Below are positions 8,043-17,176 of a stretch of 64,000 bases of DNA, piece by piece. The stretch is from UBA11524 sp964542315. GTDB taxonomy: Bacteria > Bacillota > Clostridia > Christensenellales > Aristaeellaceae. How positions within the stretch are numbered: the first letter of the stretch is position 1; every line of letters begins with the position of its first letter. The stretch is taken from the NCBI GenBank assembly GCA_964542315.1, contig CAZIUA010000003.1, positions 5,105 through 69,104 on the forward strand. The letters are read 5' to 3'. Below the pieces are notes generated by a model, which did no database searches, was not told where the DNA came from, and saw only the letters and a program-made list of their open reading frames with translations. The position numbers were made by a program, and so were the translations under genes.

Positions 8043-10793
8043 ATGAACAATATGAAGAGATCACTCCCGGCCCTGCTGCTGGCTGTGATGCTCCTGTGCA
8101 GCATGCTGCCCGCTTATGCGGAGGAGCTGCCCTACGACACCTACAACTACGACTACTGGAACGACATCTTCCGCACGCCCGCGGCCTATGTGCCGGAGGG
8201 CAGCGTCCTGGGGACGAAGCTGACCTGGCAGGGTCAGCCCCTGGGGGCGTTCGTCGAGCCGCAGGATCTCTGCGTCGCGCCGGACGGCACCATCTATCTG
8301 GCGGACACCAACAACCACCGCATCGTCGTGCTGGATGCCAGCATGACCACGGTGCTCAATGTCATCAAGGACTTTGACAACGCCGGCAGCGCGGATGAAT
8401 TCAACAAGCCCACGGGCGTGGCCGTCACCGAGAACGGCGATGTGTACATTGCCGACTCCCAGAACCACCGCGTCGTCATCCTGCATGCGGACGGTACGCT
8501 CAAGGCGATCATCGAGATCCCGGCGGCGGCCGCCAGCCAGAAGCTCGGCACGTCCACCTACACCGTCGGCACCTACATCGAGGGGCTGGACGGCATGGGT
8601 GAGTCCGTCGCGGATGAAAACGGCGACACCTACGTCGTGGTGAACCTCACGGCGGAAGGCGCGCAGTCCGTCACCGATGCGGACGGCATGACCTACACCC
8701 TCGCGGCGGAGAACGAGTGGCTCAAGCCCTTCCAGACCAGCTTCACCGCGGAAAACGGCGCGACCCTCACCCTCGCGGAGGACGCATCCAGCGTCACCTA
8801 CACCGACGCGGATGGCAATGCGACCGTCATCGCGAATTACGACCCCATCCCGAACAAGGACATCTTCACCTACATCGGCCGCCTGGTCAAGAAGCTCCAG
8901 GGCAGCAGCGTCAGCATGAGCAAGGTGTCCACGCTGAACGCCAAGGGCGTGTGGATCGACGACGACGGCGACCTGTACATCTGCGGCGCGAAGTCCATCA
9001 CCCAGCTCAGCCCAGAGGGCAAGCTCATCCGCACCTACGCCAGCTACAAGCAGGCGGACGGCACGCAGGTCAGCCTGACGACCATCAGCGAGTTCTGCGT
9101 GCAGGATGGCAATCTGTACATCCGCGACGATGCGAACCGCATCATCGTTCTGAACGAGGACGGCAAGCTGGTGGAGATCTGCCGCAGCAATGTCATCCGC
9201 ACGGCGGATGCGGCGGTGGACGCCAGTGCCGGCCAGGCGCAGGAGCAGTTCAGCGCTGTGGCCATCGACCTGGTGGGCGATTATCTGCTCTCCGGCCTGG
9301 GCGACACTGTGATCGTCATGCGCAAGGACGGTACCTTCGTCCGGACCATCGAGAACAATGCGGTGCTCCGCCTGAATGCGGACGGCGAGATCGTCGAGAC
9401 CATCACCGAAGTCCAGAACGGCAAGACCACCGAGCGCTTCAACGGCGTCAGCGGTGTGGCGATGCTGGATGGCAAGCTCTGCGTGCAGGAGGCGGACAAC
9501 CGCATCCTGGTCATCGAGGGCGGCAAGGCCGTTCAGATGGCGCAGAACAACGCCGTCATGGTCACCGACGGCCAGAATAACCTGATCCGCACCATCACCG
9601 GCTATGAGCAGGAGGGCGAATTCCATCCCTTCGCCACGGTGGATGGCGTGAAGGGTGTGGCCCTGGGCTATGTCTGTGACAGCACGAAGCCCGCGGCCCA
9701 GCGCGTCCAGCGCCAGATCTCCATCGCGGACAGCCTGGATCAGCTCATCACTCTCAACACGGCGGATGAGGTCATCCGCATCAGCGTCAACCCCGACAGC
9801 GAGGTGCTGGAGGACGGCTACGTCTTCACCCCGCTGAAGGTGAGCGTCGATTACGCCGGACGCGTGTACTGCGTGGCGCAGAACATGTTCGAGGGCATCA
9901 TGGTCTTTGAGACCAATGGTGAATTCACCGGTTTCTTTGGCACGATCCCTGTGAACCTCACCGCGTGGGAGAAGTTCTGGCGCAAGCTCGCCACGAAGGA
10001 GGAGCGCTCCCAGCAGCAGCTCTTCATCCCCACCGAATTCACCGGCATCGACATCGACGAGGAAGGCTTCGTCTATGCGTCCAATGTGGACAGCACCGGC
10101 ACGCAGGCCGTCCGCCGCCTGAACCCCAAGGGCGAGGACGTCATCCGCCTGGGCTGGAGCGAGAACCTCGGCGGCGACCTGTGGATCGAAGGCACCAGCC
10201 AGTATGCCGGCGCGAGCAAGATGATCGACGTCGTCTACCGCGAGAAGGGCATGTACAGCCTGCTGGACTCCAAGCGCGGACGCATCTTCACCTATGACCA
10301 CGAGGGCAATCTGCTCTACATCTTCGGCAGCATCGGCAGCCAGGCTGGCACCATGACCGCGCCCGTCGCCATTGAATTCGCGGGCGACCGCATCCTGGCG
10401 CTGGACGCCAAGCAGGCCAGCATCATCATCTATCAGGAGACGGAATACGGTCGCCTGATCAACGAGGCCGTGGGCCTGCGCTATGACGGCGATGAATCCC
10501 AGGCCGTGGCGCTGTGGGAGCAGGTGCTCCGCATGGATGAGAACAACGAGCTGGCCAATATCGGCATCGGCAAGGCGTATCTCTCTGCCGGTGACAATGA
10601 GAAGGCCATGGAATACCTGAAGCGCGGCATGAGCCAGGATTACTACTCCGTGGCGTTCAAGCGCTACCGCAACGAGGTGCTCAAGGCGAACATCCAGTGG
10701 ATCCTCACCGGCGTGGTGGTGCTGATCGCTGCGCTGTGGGCGTTCTTCAAATTCGTCAAGCCCCGCATGCACAAAAAGGAAAGGAGAGTGTGA
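8043..10793 (+). CDS. NHL-repeat and TPR protein, exported and C-terminally membrane-anchored
   Basis: The 916-residue protein starts with a signal peptide (LPALLLAVMLLCSMLPAYA). NHL/beta-propeller blades are recognisable at EPQDLCVAPDGTIYLADTNN and KPTGVAVTENGDVYIADSQN, with further degenerate blades to about residue 800. Near 815-875 two TPR-like helical pairs appear (EAVGLRYDGDESQAVALWEQ, GIGKAYLSAGDNEKAMEYLK). A transmembrane helix (WILTGVVVLIAALWAFF) and a basic tail (KPRMHKKERRV) end the protein, giving an outside-facing propeller fixed to the membrane. An AAGGAGG site precedes ATG 8043. Position between two permease pairs suggests a role in glycan binding or assembly of the uptake complex; that is inference. 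Confidence 0.75.
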   Translation: MNNMKRSLPALLLAVMLLCSMLPAYAEELPYDTYNYDYWNDIFRTPAAYVPEGSVLGTKLTWQGQPLGAFVEPQDLCVAPDGTIYLADTNNHRIVVLDASMTTVLNVIKDFDNAGSADEFNKPTGVAVTENGDVYIADSQNHRVVILHADGTLKAIIEIPAAAASQKLGTSTYTVGTYIEGLDGMGESVADENGDTYVVVNLTAEGAQSVTDADGMTYTLAAENEWLKPFQTSFTAENGATLTLAEDASSVTYTDADGNATVIANYDPIPNKDIFTYIGRLVKKLQGSSVSMSKVSTLNAKGVWIDDDGDLYICGAKSITQLSPEGKLIRTYASYKQADGTQVSLTTISEFCVQDGNLYIRDDANRIIVLNEDGKLVEICRSNVIRTADAAVDASAGQAQEQFSAVAIDLVGDYLLSGLGDTVIVMRKDGTFVRTIENNAVLRLNADGEIVETITEVQNGKTTERFNGVSGVAMLDGKLCVQEADNRILVIEGGKAVQMAQNNAVMVTDGQNNLIRTITGYEQEGEFHPFATVDGVKGVALGYVCDSTKPAAQRVQRQISIADSLDQLITLNTADEVIRISVNPDSEVLEDGYVFTPLKVSVDYAGRVYCVAQNMFEGIMVFETNGEFTGFFGTIPVNLTAWEKFWRKLATKEERSQQQLFIPTEFTGIDIDEEGFVYASNVDSTGTQAVRRLNPKGEDVIRLGWSENLGGDLWIEGTSQYAGASKMIDVVYREKGMYSLLDSKRGRIFTYDHEGNLLYIFGSIGSQAGTMTAPVAIEFAGDRILALDAKQASIIIYQETEYGRLINEAVGLRYDGDESQAVALWEQVLRMDENNELANIGIGKAYLSAGDNEKAMEYLKRGMSQDYYSVAFKRYRNEVLKANIQWILTGVVVLIAALWAFFKFVKPRMHKKERRV

Positions 10794-10795
10794 CC

Positions 10796-11428
10796 ATGAA
10801 GGAGCTGTTTGGCAAGGAAAAGTGGAAATACCTCTTCTATACCGTGACCCATCCCAGTGACGGATACTACTGGATCCGCCATAAGGAGAAGGGCAGCGTG
10901 GGCATCGCGATGGTGCTGGTGCTCCTCTTTGGTCTGTGCTTCACCCTCAACCGCCTGCTGACGTCCTTTGTGGTCAGCGCGATCAATGTCCGCCAGGTGG
11001 ACCTGCTGCCCGAACTGGGCGGCGTGGTGCTGCTGTATCTGCTCCTGTGTGTGGGCAACTGGTCCATCACCTGCCTGATGGATGGCGAGGGGCGCTTCAA
11101 GGACATCATGATCGCCATCGGCTATGCCATGCTGCCCATGATCATCACCTATGTGCTGGCCACCATCGTCAGCCGCTTCCTGGCGGATAACGAGCAGGCC
11201 TTCTACACCATCATCATGGGCATCGGCATCGCCTACACGCTGATCATGGCGCTCACGGGCATCATGCAGATCCACAATTACACCCTCGGCAAGACGCTGC
11301 TGACCCTCCTGCTGACGCTGGTGGCGGTGTTCATCATCATCTTCCTGACGATGCTGGTGGCCAGCTTCATCGGCCAGGTGGTGGCGTTCTTCCAGAGCAT
11401 CTATACCGAATTGATCTTCAGATTCTAA
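10796..11428 (+). CDS. Yip1-domain membrane protein
   Basis: The 210-residue product has an N-terminal cytoplasmic helix (MKELFGKEKWKYLFYTVTHP) and about five hydrophobic segments. The pattern resembles the Yip1 domain, including MDGEGRFKDIMIAIGYAMLP, which matches the conserved central part of bacterial members. The start codon lies 3 bases after the upstream stop and behind AAGGAGAG, so a longer frame from 10697 is not the real gene. Bacterial Yip1 proteins have no settled function. This one sits in a run with NHL, DUF5696 and sugar permease genes, which points to a membrane accessory of the transporter. Confidence 0.75.
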   Translation: MKELFGKEKWKYLFYTVTHPSDGYYWIRHKEKGSVGIAMVLVLLFGLCFTLNRLLTSFVVSAINVRQVDLLPELGGVVLLYLLLCVGNWSITCLMDGEGRFKDIMIAIGYAMLPMIITYVLATIVSRFLADNEQAFYTIIMGIGIAYTLIMALTGIMQIHNYTLGKTLLTLLLTLVAVFIIIFLTMLVASFIGQVVAFFQSIYTELIFRF

Positions 11429-11446
11429 AGCGGGAGGGAAGGAAGC

Positions 11447-14065
11447 ATGAAAAACAAGAAGAATCATCCTGCTCCCGCGGCACAGGGCAGGAAGGGCTGG
11501 CTGTGGATCGTGCTGATCGCCGTGCTGGTCGCGGCGGCGGCGCTCCTTGGCTGGTACCTGATGCGCTATCAGTTCAACCGGGATTACCTGGCCTTCATCA
11601 CCGAGCCGGCCGCTGCGGTGGAAGGCATGGAATTCACGCCCCTGGCGGATGATGATCCCGCGGTGGAGGGCATGGCGCTGGCTGCTGAAAACGGCACGCT
11701 CAAGCTCTACGCCAACGCATCCACGGGCGAAGTCGCGGTGCATGACCTGCGCAGCGGACGGACGGTCTACTCCAATCCGCCCCAGGCCAACAGCGACAAG
11801 ATCGCCAACAAGACCAACAAGAACTACCTCAAGTCCCAGTTCCTGCTGGAGTATTTCAACTCCGGCCTGACCGCCAACACCTATGACAGCTACACCAAGA
11901 GCGTGGAGCTGGGCAATATCAAGGCGGAATCCATCCCGGACGGCGTGCGCTTCACCTATGAGGTGGGCGAAGAGGTGGAGGTCTACTACGTTCCGCATCT
12001 GCTGTCCGATGCGCGCTTCCAGGAGCTGTACAACGGCTCTTCCGCCACGGTGCAGAAGCTGATGACCGGCCAGGCGAATTCCTTCTATGCACAGGATGAG
12101 GAAGGCAACTGGCGCATCACCGAGAACGGCGTGAAGATGTCCATCCGCAACCTGAACCGCATGTCCGAGAGCTTCCTTGAGCTGGGCCTGACGGTCGAGG
12201 AATACTACGACTGGCAGGAGAAGGCGGAAGTGACCGTCAACGAGGCGCTGGGTTTCACCGTGGTGCTGGAATGGACCCTGCGCGGCGACGGCGTGGAATG
12301 CACCGTCCCGGCGGACCGCATCCAGGAGCGCGGCGGCGGCATGGTGCGCCGCATCCAGCTGCTGCCCTACATGGGTGCGGCCAGCGCGGAGGAAGAGGGC
12401 TACATCGTCGTGCCCAATGGCTCCGGCGCGCTGATCGACTTCAACAACGGCAAGACCACCAGCGCGGTCTACAGCCAGTATGTCTACGACATGGATCTGG
12501 TGGATGCGGAATACACCAAGACGCAGACCATCCAGTCCGTTCGGCTGCCGCTCTTTGCGCTTTGCCGCAAGGACAGCACCGTTCTGGCCACCATCGAGAA
12601 GGGCGCGTCCTTCGCGTCCATCACGGCGGACATCAGTGGCCGCAACAATTCCTACAACAATGCCTATGTCACCTTCACCCTGCGCGGCAGCGGGAAGCTC
12701 TCCATGTTCGGCGCGGGTGAAACGGCGGATATGCCCATCGTGGAGAGCAAGCTCTACGACGAAACGCTGACCGTCCGCTACACCCTCCTGAACGAGGAGA
12801 ACACCGGCTACAGCGGTGTGGCGAATTACTACCGCGCGCGCCTGCTGGATGAAGGCGTGCTGACCGAAAAGGCGGAAGGCGGCGACATCCCCTTCTACTA
12901 TGACGTGATCGGCGGCGTGAAGGAGCGTACCCACACCCTGGGCGTGCAGCACCTGCGCGTGATGGCCATGACCACCTTTGATGAGGCGGCTGAAATGACC
13001 GGCATCCTGGCGGACAAGGGCGTGACCCATCAGGTCATGAACTTCCAGGGCTGGATGAACGGCGGCTACTATCACGATGTGGCGGATGACATCCGCATCC
13101 AGCGCCAGCTGGGCAGCAAGAAGGATCTGGAGAAGCTCAGCGCCGGTCTGACGGCCATGGGCGGAGAACTGTACGCCGATGTGGCCCTCCAGAATGTGAC
13201 CTATGTGGCCAAGCACTACCGCTATCAGGAGGAAAGCTCCCGCTATTACGGCGCGGGCTATGCGGTGTCCTTCGGCGAGGTGAATCCGGCGAACTTCCGC
13301 CGCACCGCCTCCCTGGGCTATTCCGAGAACCTCTATGACCTGCTGTCCCCCAAGTTCCTGCCCCATTACGTCAGCCATTTCATCGATGAGATGGACGATA
13401 TCGACATCACCGGCATCTCCCTGCGCGACCTGGGCAATGAGCTGCATTCGGACAAGAAGCGCACCAATATCATCAACCGCGAGGAAGCGCTGATGATCGT
13501 GGAGGCGCAGCTGGATGCCCTTCGCCAGAGCGGCAAGCGCCTGATGGTCTCAGGTGGCAACGACTACGCCCTGGAAGGCGTCAGCCATGTGCTGGCCGCT
13601 CCCATGCAGGCCACGGAATACTTCATCGTGGATGAGAGCATCCCGCTGTACCAGATGATCGTGCATGGCTGCCTGGATTACACCGGGCGCGCCATCAACA
13701 CCCTGACCAGTAACGACATGCGCGCAGACCTGCTCCACCTGGTGGAGTACGGCGCATCCACCAGGTACACCTTCACCTGGGAGGACGCGACGGACATGAA
13801 GTACACCGGTCTGAACAAGTTCTATGCCACGACCTTCGCCTCCTGGGCGGATGAAGCGGTGGAGAACTACCAGTACGTCAACGGCGCGCTGAAATGCGTC
13901 AGCAATGCCCGGATGGTCAGCCACGAGGCCCTCACCGACACGGTGAAGAAGGTCGGCTATTCCAACGGCGTGACCATCTACGTCAACTACGGCACGGCGG
14001 ATGCGCAGGCGGACGGCTACACCATCCCTGCCAAGGACTATCTTGTGATCGGAGGCGTGAATTAA
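11447..14065 (+). CDS. DUF5696-like membrane-anchored protein, possible glycan-active barrel
   Basis: The 872-residue product has a basic N-terminus, a signal-anchor helix at about 18-42 (WLWIVLIAVLVAAAALLGWYL) and a large extracellular part. Early beta-rich sequence includes LKLYANASTGEVAVHDLRSG. The central and C-terminal region (about 490-760) has TIM-barrel-like features, for example THQVMNFQGWMNGGYYHD and GGELYADVALQN. I place it in DUF5696 by general resemblance. That family often sits beside sugar ABC genes in Firmicutes, but its biochemistry is not settled. It lies 18 bases after the Yip1 gene behind GGGAGGGAAGG and abuts the next permease. A glycosidase-like or carbohydrate-binding role is inference. 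Confidence 0.7.
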   Translation: MKNKKNHPAPAAQGRKGWLWIVLIAVLVAAAALLGWYLMRYQFNRDYLAFITEPAAAVEGMEFTPLADDDPAVEGMALAAENGTLKLYANASTGEVAVHDLRSGRTVYSNPPQANSDKIANKTNKNYLKSQFLLEYFNSGLTANTYDSYTKSVELGNIKAESIPDGVRFTYEVGEEVEVYYVPHLLSDARFQELYNGSSATVQKLMTGQANSFYAQDEEGNWRITENGVKMSIRNLNRMSESFLELGLTVEEYYDWQEKAEVTVNEALGFTVVLEWTLRGDGVECTVPADRIQERGGGMVRRIQLLPYMGAASAEEEGYIVVPNGSGALIDFNNGKTTSAVYSQYVYDMDLVDAEYTKTQTIQSVRLPLFALCRKDSTVLATIEKGASFASITADISGRNNSYNNAYVTFTLRGSGKLSMFGAGETADMPIVESKLYDETLTVRYTLLNEENTGYSGVANYYRARLLDEGVLTEKAEGGDIPFYYDVIGGVKERTHTLGVQHLRVMAMTTFDEAAEMTGILADKGVTHQVMNFQGWMNGGYYHDVADDIRIQRQLGSKKDLEKLSAGLTAMGGELYADVALQNVTYVAKHYRYQEESSRYYGAGYAVSFGEVNPANFRRTASLGYSENLYDLLSPKFLPHYVSHFIDEMDDIDITGISLRDLGNELHSDKKRTNIINREEALMIVEAQLDALRQSGKRLMVSGGNDYALEGVSHVLAAPMQATEYFIVDESIPLYQMIVHGCLDYTGRAINTLTSNDMRADLLHLVEYGASTRYTFTWEDATDMKYTGLNKFYATTFASWADEAVENYQYVNGALKCVSNARMVSHEALTDTVKKVGYSNGVTIYVNYGTADAQADGYTIPAKDYLVIGGVN

Positions 14066-14983
14066 ATGAGTAAGCTGCATGTCTCCATGAAGACCAAGCG
14101 GGCAGTGAATGGCTACCTGTTCATCCTGCCCTGGCTGATCGGCTTTGTGCTGTTCTATGTGCGCAGCCTGTATCAGACGGTGGAATTCTCCCTGTCCTCG
14201 CTGACGGTGCTGCCGGCCGGCGGCTACGAGCTGGACTTCGTCGGTTTTGCGAACTACATCACGGCCTTCACCGGACACGGCACCTTCAAGCAGACGCTGA
14301 CCACCTCCCTGATGAACATGGTGGTGGATGTGCCGCTGATCATCTTCTTCTCCTTGTTCGTGGCGATGCTGCTGAACAAGAAGATGAAGTGCCGCGGCCT
14401 GGTGCGCGCGATCTTCTTCCTGCCGGTGCTGATGAACTCCGAGGCCATTGCCGGCACGCTGGAATACGCTGCGCAGATGATGGCCGGCGGCCTGAGCGGC
14501 ACCTCCGCCGAAATGGCGGAAGCCGCCTCCTCCGGTACGGCGGTCAACATGGCCTACTTCGTTGAGCTCTTCGGCGAGATCGCCCTGCCCGAGGCGGTGC
14601 TGGACTATGTGGTGGGTGCGGTCAGCCGCATCAGCGACATCATCCAGGCCTCTGGTGTGCAGATCGTGCTGTTCATCGCGGCGCTGCAGTCCATCACCCC
14701 GTCCATGTACGAGGTGGCGAAGATCGAGGGCGCGACCGGCTATGAGACCTTCTGGAAGGTCACCTTCCCCATGGTCATGCCCCACATCATCACCAACACC
14801 ATCTACACCATCGTGGATGCCTTCAGCCAGTCCGAAGTGGTCAACCTGGCCTACACCACCGCTTTCACAGAGAGCAAGTACGGCCTGTCCTCCGCGTTCA
14901 GCGTGATCTCGACGGTCATCACCTGTTCGCTGCTGGCGCTGGTGGTGTACCTGATGTCCAAGAAGACCTTCTACTACAACTAA
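14066..14983 (+). CDS. Carbohydrate ABC transporter permease, MalF type, second pair
   Basis: The ATG follows the upstream TAA directly, with GGAGG about 14 bases before it, implying coupled translation. The 305-residue protein has six membrane helices and the permease signature SMYEVAKIEGATGYETFWKV (residues about 213-232). It carries a larger extracellular insertion rich in Ala, Ser and Glu (GGLSGTSAEMAEAASSGTA) than the first MalF-type protein. It is clearly distinct from the 6165 permease and not a recent duplicate. No second binding protein is present, so either both pairs share one, or this pair serves an unlinked one. Confidence 0.9.
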   Translation: MSKLHVSMKTKRAVNGYLFILPWLIGFVLFYVRSLYQTVEFSLSSLTVLPAGGYELDFVGFANYITAFTGHGTFKQTLTTSLMNMVVDVPLIIFFSLFVAMLLNKKMKCRGLVRAIFFLPVLMNSEAIAGTLEYAAQMMAGGLSGTSAEMAEAASSGTAVNMAYFVELFGEIALPEAVLDYVVGAVSRISDIIQASGVQIVLFIAALQSITPSMYEVAKIEGATGYETFWKVTFPMVMPHIITNTIYTIVDAFSQSEVVNLAYTTAFTESKYGLSSAFSVISTVITCSLLALVVYLMSKKTFYYN

Positions 14984-15001
14984 AGGGGAGGAGAGGAAAA
15001 C

Positions 15002-15940
15002 ATGAAAGCAATGGAAAAATGGCATGCGTTCCGCAATTCTCCCCGGTATGAGGATCGCAAGGGCGCGGCCTCCAAGAAAACCAAGAGCCTGCTGATGACG
15101 CTGCTGCAGATCGTGCTGATCGTGGGCATTGCCTACGTCATCCTCAGCCCGGTGATCGGCATCATCTCCCAGTCCTTCTTCTCCGACAGCGACTCGGCCA
15201 ACCCCATGGTCTTCACCATCCCGATGAAGCCGACGCTGGAACGCTACAAGGGGGCCTGGACGGAGCTGAAATACCCCACCACCCTGGCCTGGACGCTGGC
15301 CTATACCGTCATCAACACCCTGTTCCAGGTGTTCATCTGCTCCATGGTCGGATACGGCTTTGCGCGCTTTGAGTTCCCGCTGAAGAAGGTGCTCTTCGCC
15401 TGCGTGGTGGTGATGATCGTCATCCCCAACCACACCATCATGCTCTCGCAGTACATGACCTTCCGCGCGATGGAGCTGATGCGCTCCCAGATGCCGGTGT
15501 ACATCCTGACCATCTGCGGCGTCGGATTGCGGTCGGGTCTGTATATCTACATCTTCAACCAGTTCTTCCGCGGCTTGCCCAAGGAGATCGAGGAGGCCGC
15601 CTTCGTGGACGGCGCCGGCACCTGGTACACCTACTTCCGCATCATGCTGGTCAACGCCATGCCTGCGGTCATCACGGTGACGGTGTTCTCCCTGGTGTGG
15701 CAGTATAACGACATGTTCTACGCCAAGCTGTTCCAGATCCCCAATGCGCAGCTGCTGGCGCGCCAGCTCTCCACGCTGCAGAGCAATATCGGCGCGAACC
15801 TGAAGATCATGAACGTGCGTATCCAGAAGCTCTACGTCAACGCGGGTGTGGTGCTGACGATGCTGCCCATCCTGATCATCTACCTCCTGCTGCAGAAGCG
15901 CTTTGTCGAGGGCGTGGAACGCTCCGGCATCGTCGGCTGA
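15002..15940 (+). CDS. Carbohydrate ABC transporter permease, MalG/LplC type, second pair
   Basis: The 312-residue protein is the partner of the 14066 permease, with a basic N-terminus and six membrane segments. The docking motif is EEAAFVDGAGTWYTYFRIML (about residues 197-216). GGGGAGGAGAGG lies just upstream. LplC-type permeases import larger or unusual oligosaccharides in Firmicutes, but substrate cannot be read from sequence. It is the last gene of the operon. A hairpin with a T-run lies 140 bases downstream. Confidence 0.9.
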   Translation: MKAMEKWHAFRNSPRYEDRKGAASKKTKSLLMTLLQIVLIVGIAYVILSPVIGIISQSFFSDSDSANPMVFTIPMKPTLERYKGAWTELKYPTTLAWTLAYTVINTLFQVFICSMVGYGFARFEFPLKKVLFACVVVMIVIPNHTIMLSQYMTFRAMELMRSQMPVYILTICGVGLRSGLYIYIFNQFFRGLPKEIEEAAFVDGAGTWYTYFRIMLVNAMPAVITVTVFSLVWQYNDMFYAKLFQIPNAQLLARQLSTLQSNIGANLKIMNVRIQKLYVNAGVVLTMLPILIIYLLLQKRFVEGVERSGIVG

Positions 15941-15957
15941 TGCAGGCTTGACAGAAC

Positions 15958-16102
15958 GGCGCGGGTGCTTTCACGGTATCCGCACTGAAAAAGGATGTCC
16001 CGAAGGTTCCCAAAGGGCGACCGGAAAGCCCTTTGGTCGCCTCCGCGAGGCAAGATCCGCAAGAGGCAGCAAGATCCCGGCGCGGGTGCTTTCACGGCAT
16101 CC
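15958..16102. repeat. Direct repeat pair bracketing a hairpin-rich spacer
   Basis: A 25-base unit, CGGCGCGGGTGCTTTCACGG plus five more bases, occurs at 15958-15982 and again at 16078-16102 with one mismatch. Between them CCAAAGGGC and GCCCTTTGG, and GCGACC and GGTCGC, form interlocking inverted repeats. The second copy is part of the terminator. Confidence 0.65.
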
Positions 16103-16112
16103 GCGCTTTTTT
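16080..16112 (+). terminator. Terminator of the mannan operon
   Basis: GCGCGG (16080-16085) pairs with CCGCGC (16101-16106), followed by six T residues. The loop is 15 bases. Confidence 0.65.
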
Positions 16113-16166
16113 GTGCCATCTCAGAAAATGAAGGGTGAAGCGCGGAAAATGGGTGCTATTCAGCCG

Positions 16167-16195
16167 TTGACGGCCTGTCCGCCGCGTGATACAAT
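16167..16195 (+). promoter_or_regulatory. Sigma-A promoter for the hydroxyacid dehydrogenase operon
   Basis: TTGACG (16167-16172) and TACAAT (16190-16195) with a 17-base spacer; AAGGAG follows before ATG 16220. Confidence 0.8.
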
Positions 16196-16219
16196 GAAGA
16201 AAAAACAAGGAGAACCGAT

Positions 16220-17164
16220 ATGGAAAAGATCGTTGTGCTGGACGGTGCGGTGGAGAACCCCGGCGACCTCTCCTGGGAGCCGCTGGCAGCCCTGGGCGCG
16301 CTGACCGTCCATGATTATACCGCGCCGGAGGATGTGCTCAGCTGCATGGGGGATGCCGCCATTGTGCTGACCAACAAGACCGTCATCACGGCGGACATGA
16401 TGGCGCAGTGCCCGAATCTGCGCTATATTGGCGTGCTGGCCACGGGCTATAACGTGGTGGATGTGGCCGAGGCGAAAAGGCGCAGCATCGTTGTGACCAA
16501 TGTGCCGGCGTATTCCACGCCCACGGTGGCGCAGTTCACCATGGCACTGCTGCTGGAGATCGCCCTGCATGTGGGGCATCACAGCGAAGCGGTGCATGCG
16601 GGCAAGTGGAGCGCCTGCCGGGATTTCGCCTTCTGGGACTATCCGCTCATGGAGCTGCGCGGCAAGACCATGGGCATCGTGGGGTATGGCAGCATCGGGC
16701 AGGAGGTCGCCCGGCTGGCGAAGGCCTTCGGCATGCGCGTGCTGGCCTATTCACGCCATGGCTGCGCGGAGGATTATGCGCCGCTGGATGAGCTCTATGC
16801 CCAGGCGGACATCGTGTCCCTGCACTGCCCGCTGACGGCGGAAAATGCAGGCATGATCGACAAACACACCATCGCGAAGATGAAGGACGGCGTCATCCTG
16901 CTGAACACGGCGCGGGGCGGCCTCATCAATGAGCAGGACCTGCGCGAGGCGCTGCTGTCCGGCAAGGTGTATGCGGCGGCGTCGGACGTGGTGTCCGCAG
17001 AACCCATCCGGGCGGACAATCCCCTTTTGGGGCTGAAGAATATGATCATCACGCCGCATATCGCGTGGGCGGCGACGGAAGCCCGTCAGCGCCTGATGGA
17101 CATTGCCACGGACAATGTCCGCCAATTCCTGGCCGGGCATGTGCAGAACAATGTGGCAAAATGA
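16220..17164 (+). CDS. D-2-hydroxyacid dehydrogenase, glycerate-dehydrogenase-like
   Basis: The 314-residue enzyme has the family's full layout: a substrate domain, then an NAD-binding Rossmann fold with GIVGYGSIGQEVARLAKAFG, then the return of the substrate domain. The catalytic residues are visible: Arg232 in NTARGG, Glu261 in VSAEP and His280 in ITPHIAWA. Such enzymes reduce 2-keto acids such as hydroxypyruvate with NAD(P)H. The exact substrate is not readable; glycerate or hydroxypyruvate is the usual assignment for this subgroup. It heads an operon with a DUF3783 gene (12 bases downstream) and a pectinesterase, which hints at a sugar-acid substrate. Confidence 0.9.
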   Translation: MEKIVVLDGAVENPGDLSWEPLAALGALTVHDYTAPEDVLSCMGDAAIVLTNKTVITADMMAQCPNLRYIGVLATGYNVVDVAEAKRRSIVVTNVPAYSTPTVAQFTMALLLEIALHVGHHSEAVHAGKWSACRDFAFWDYPLMELRGKTMGIVGYGSIGQEVARLAKAFGMRVLAYSRHGCAEDYAPLDELYAQADIVSLHCPLTAENAGMIDKHTIAKMKDGVILLNTARGGLINEQDLREALLSGKVYAAASDVVSAEPIRADNPLLGLKNMIITPHIAWAATEARQRLMDIATDNVRQFLAGHVQNNVAK

Positions 17165-17176
17165 GGAGGGCTGACG

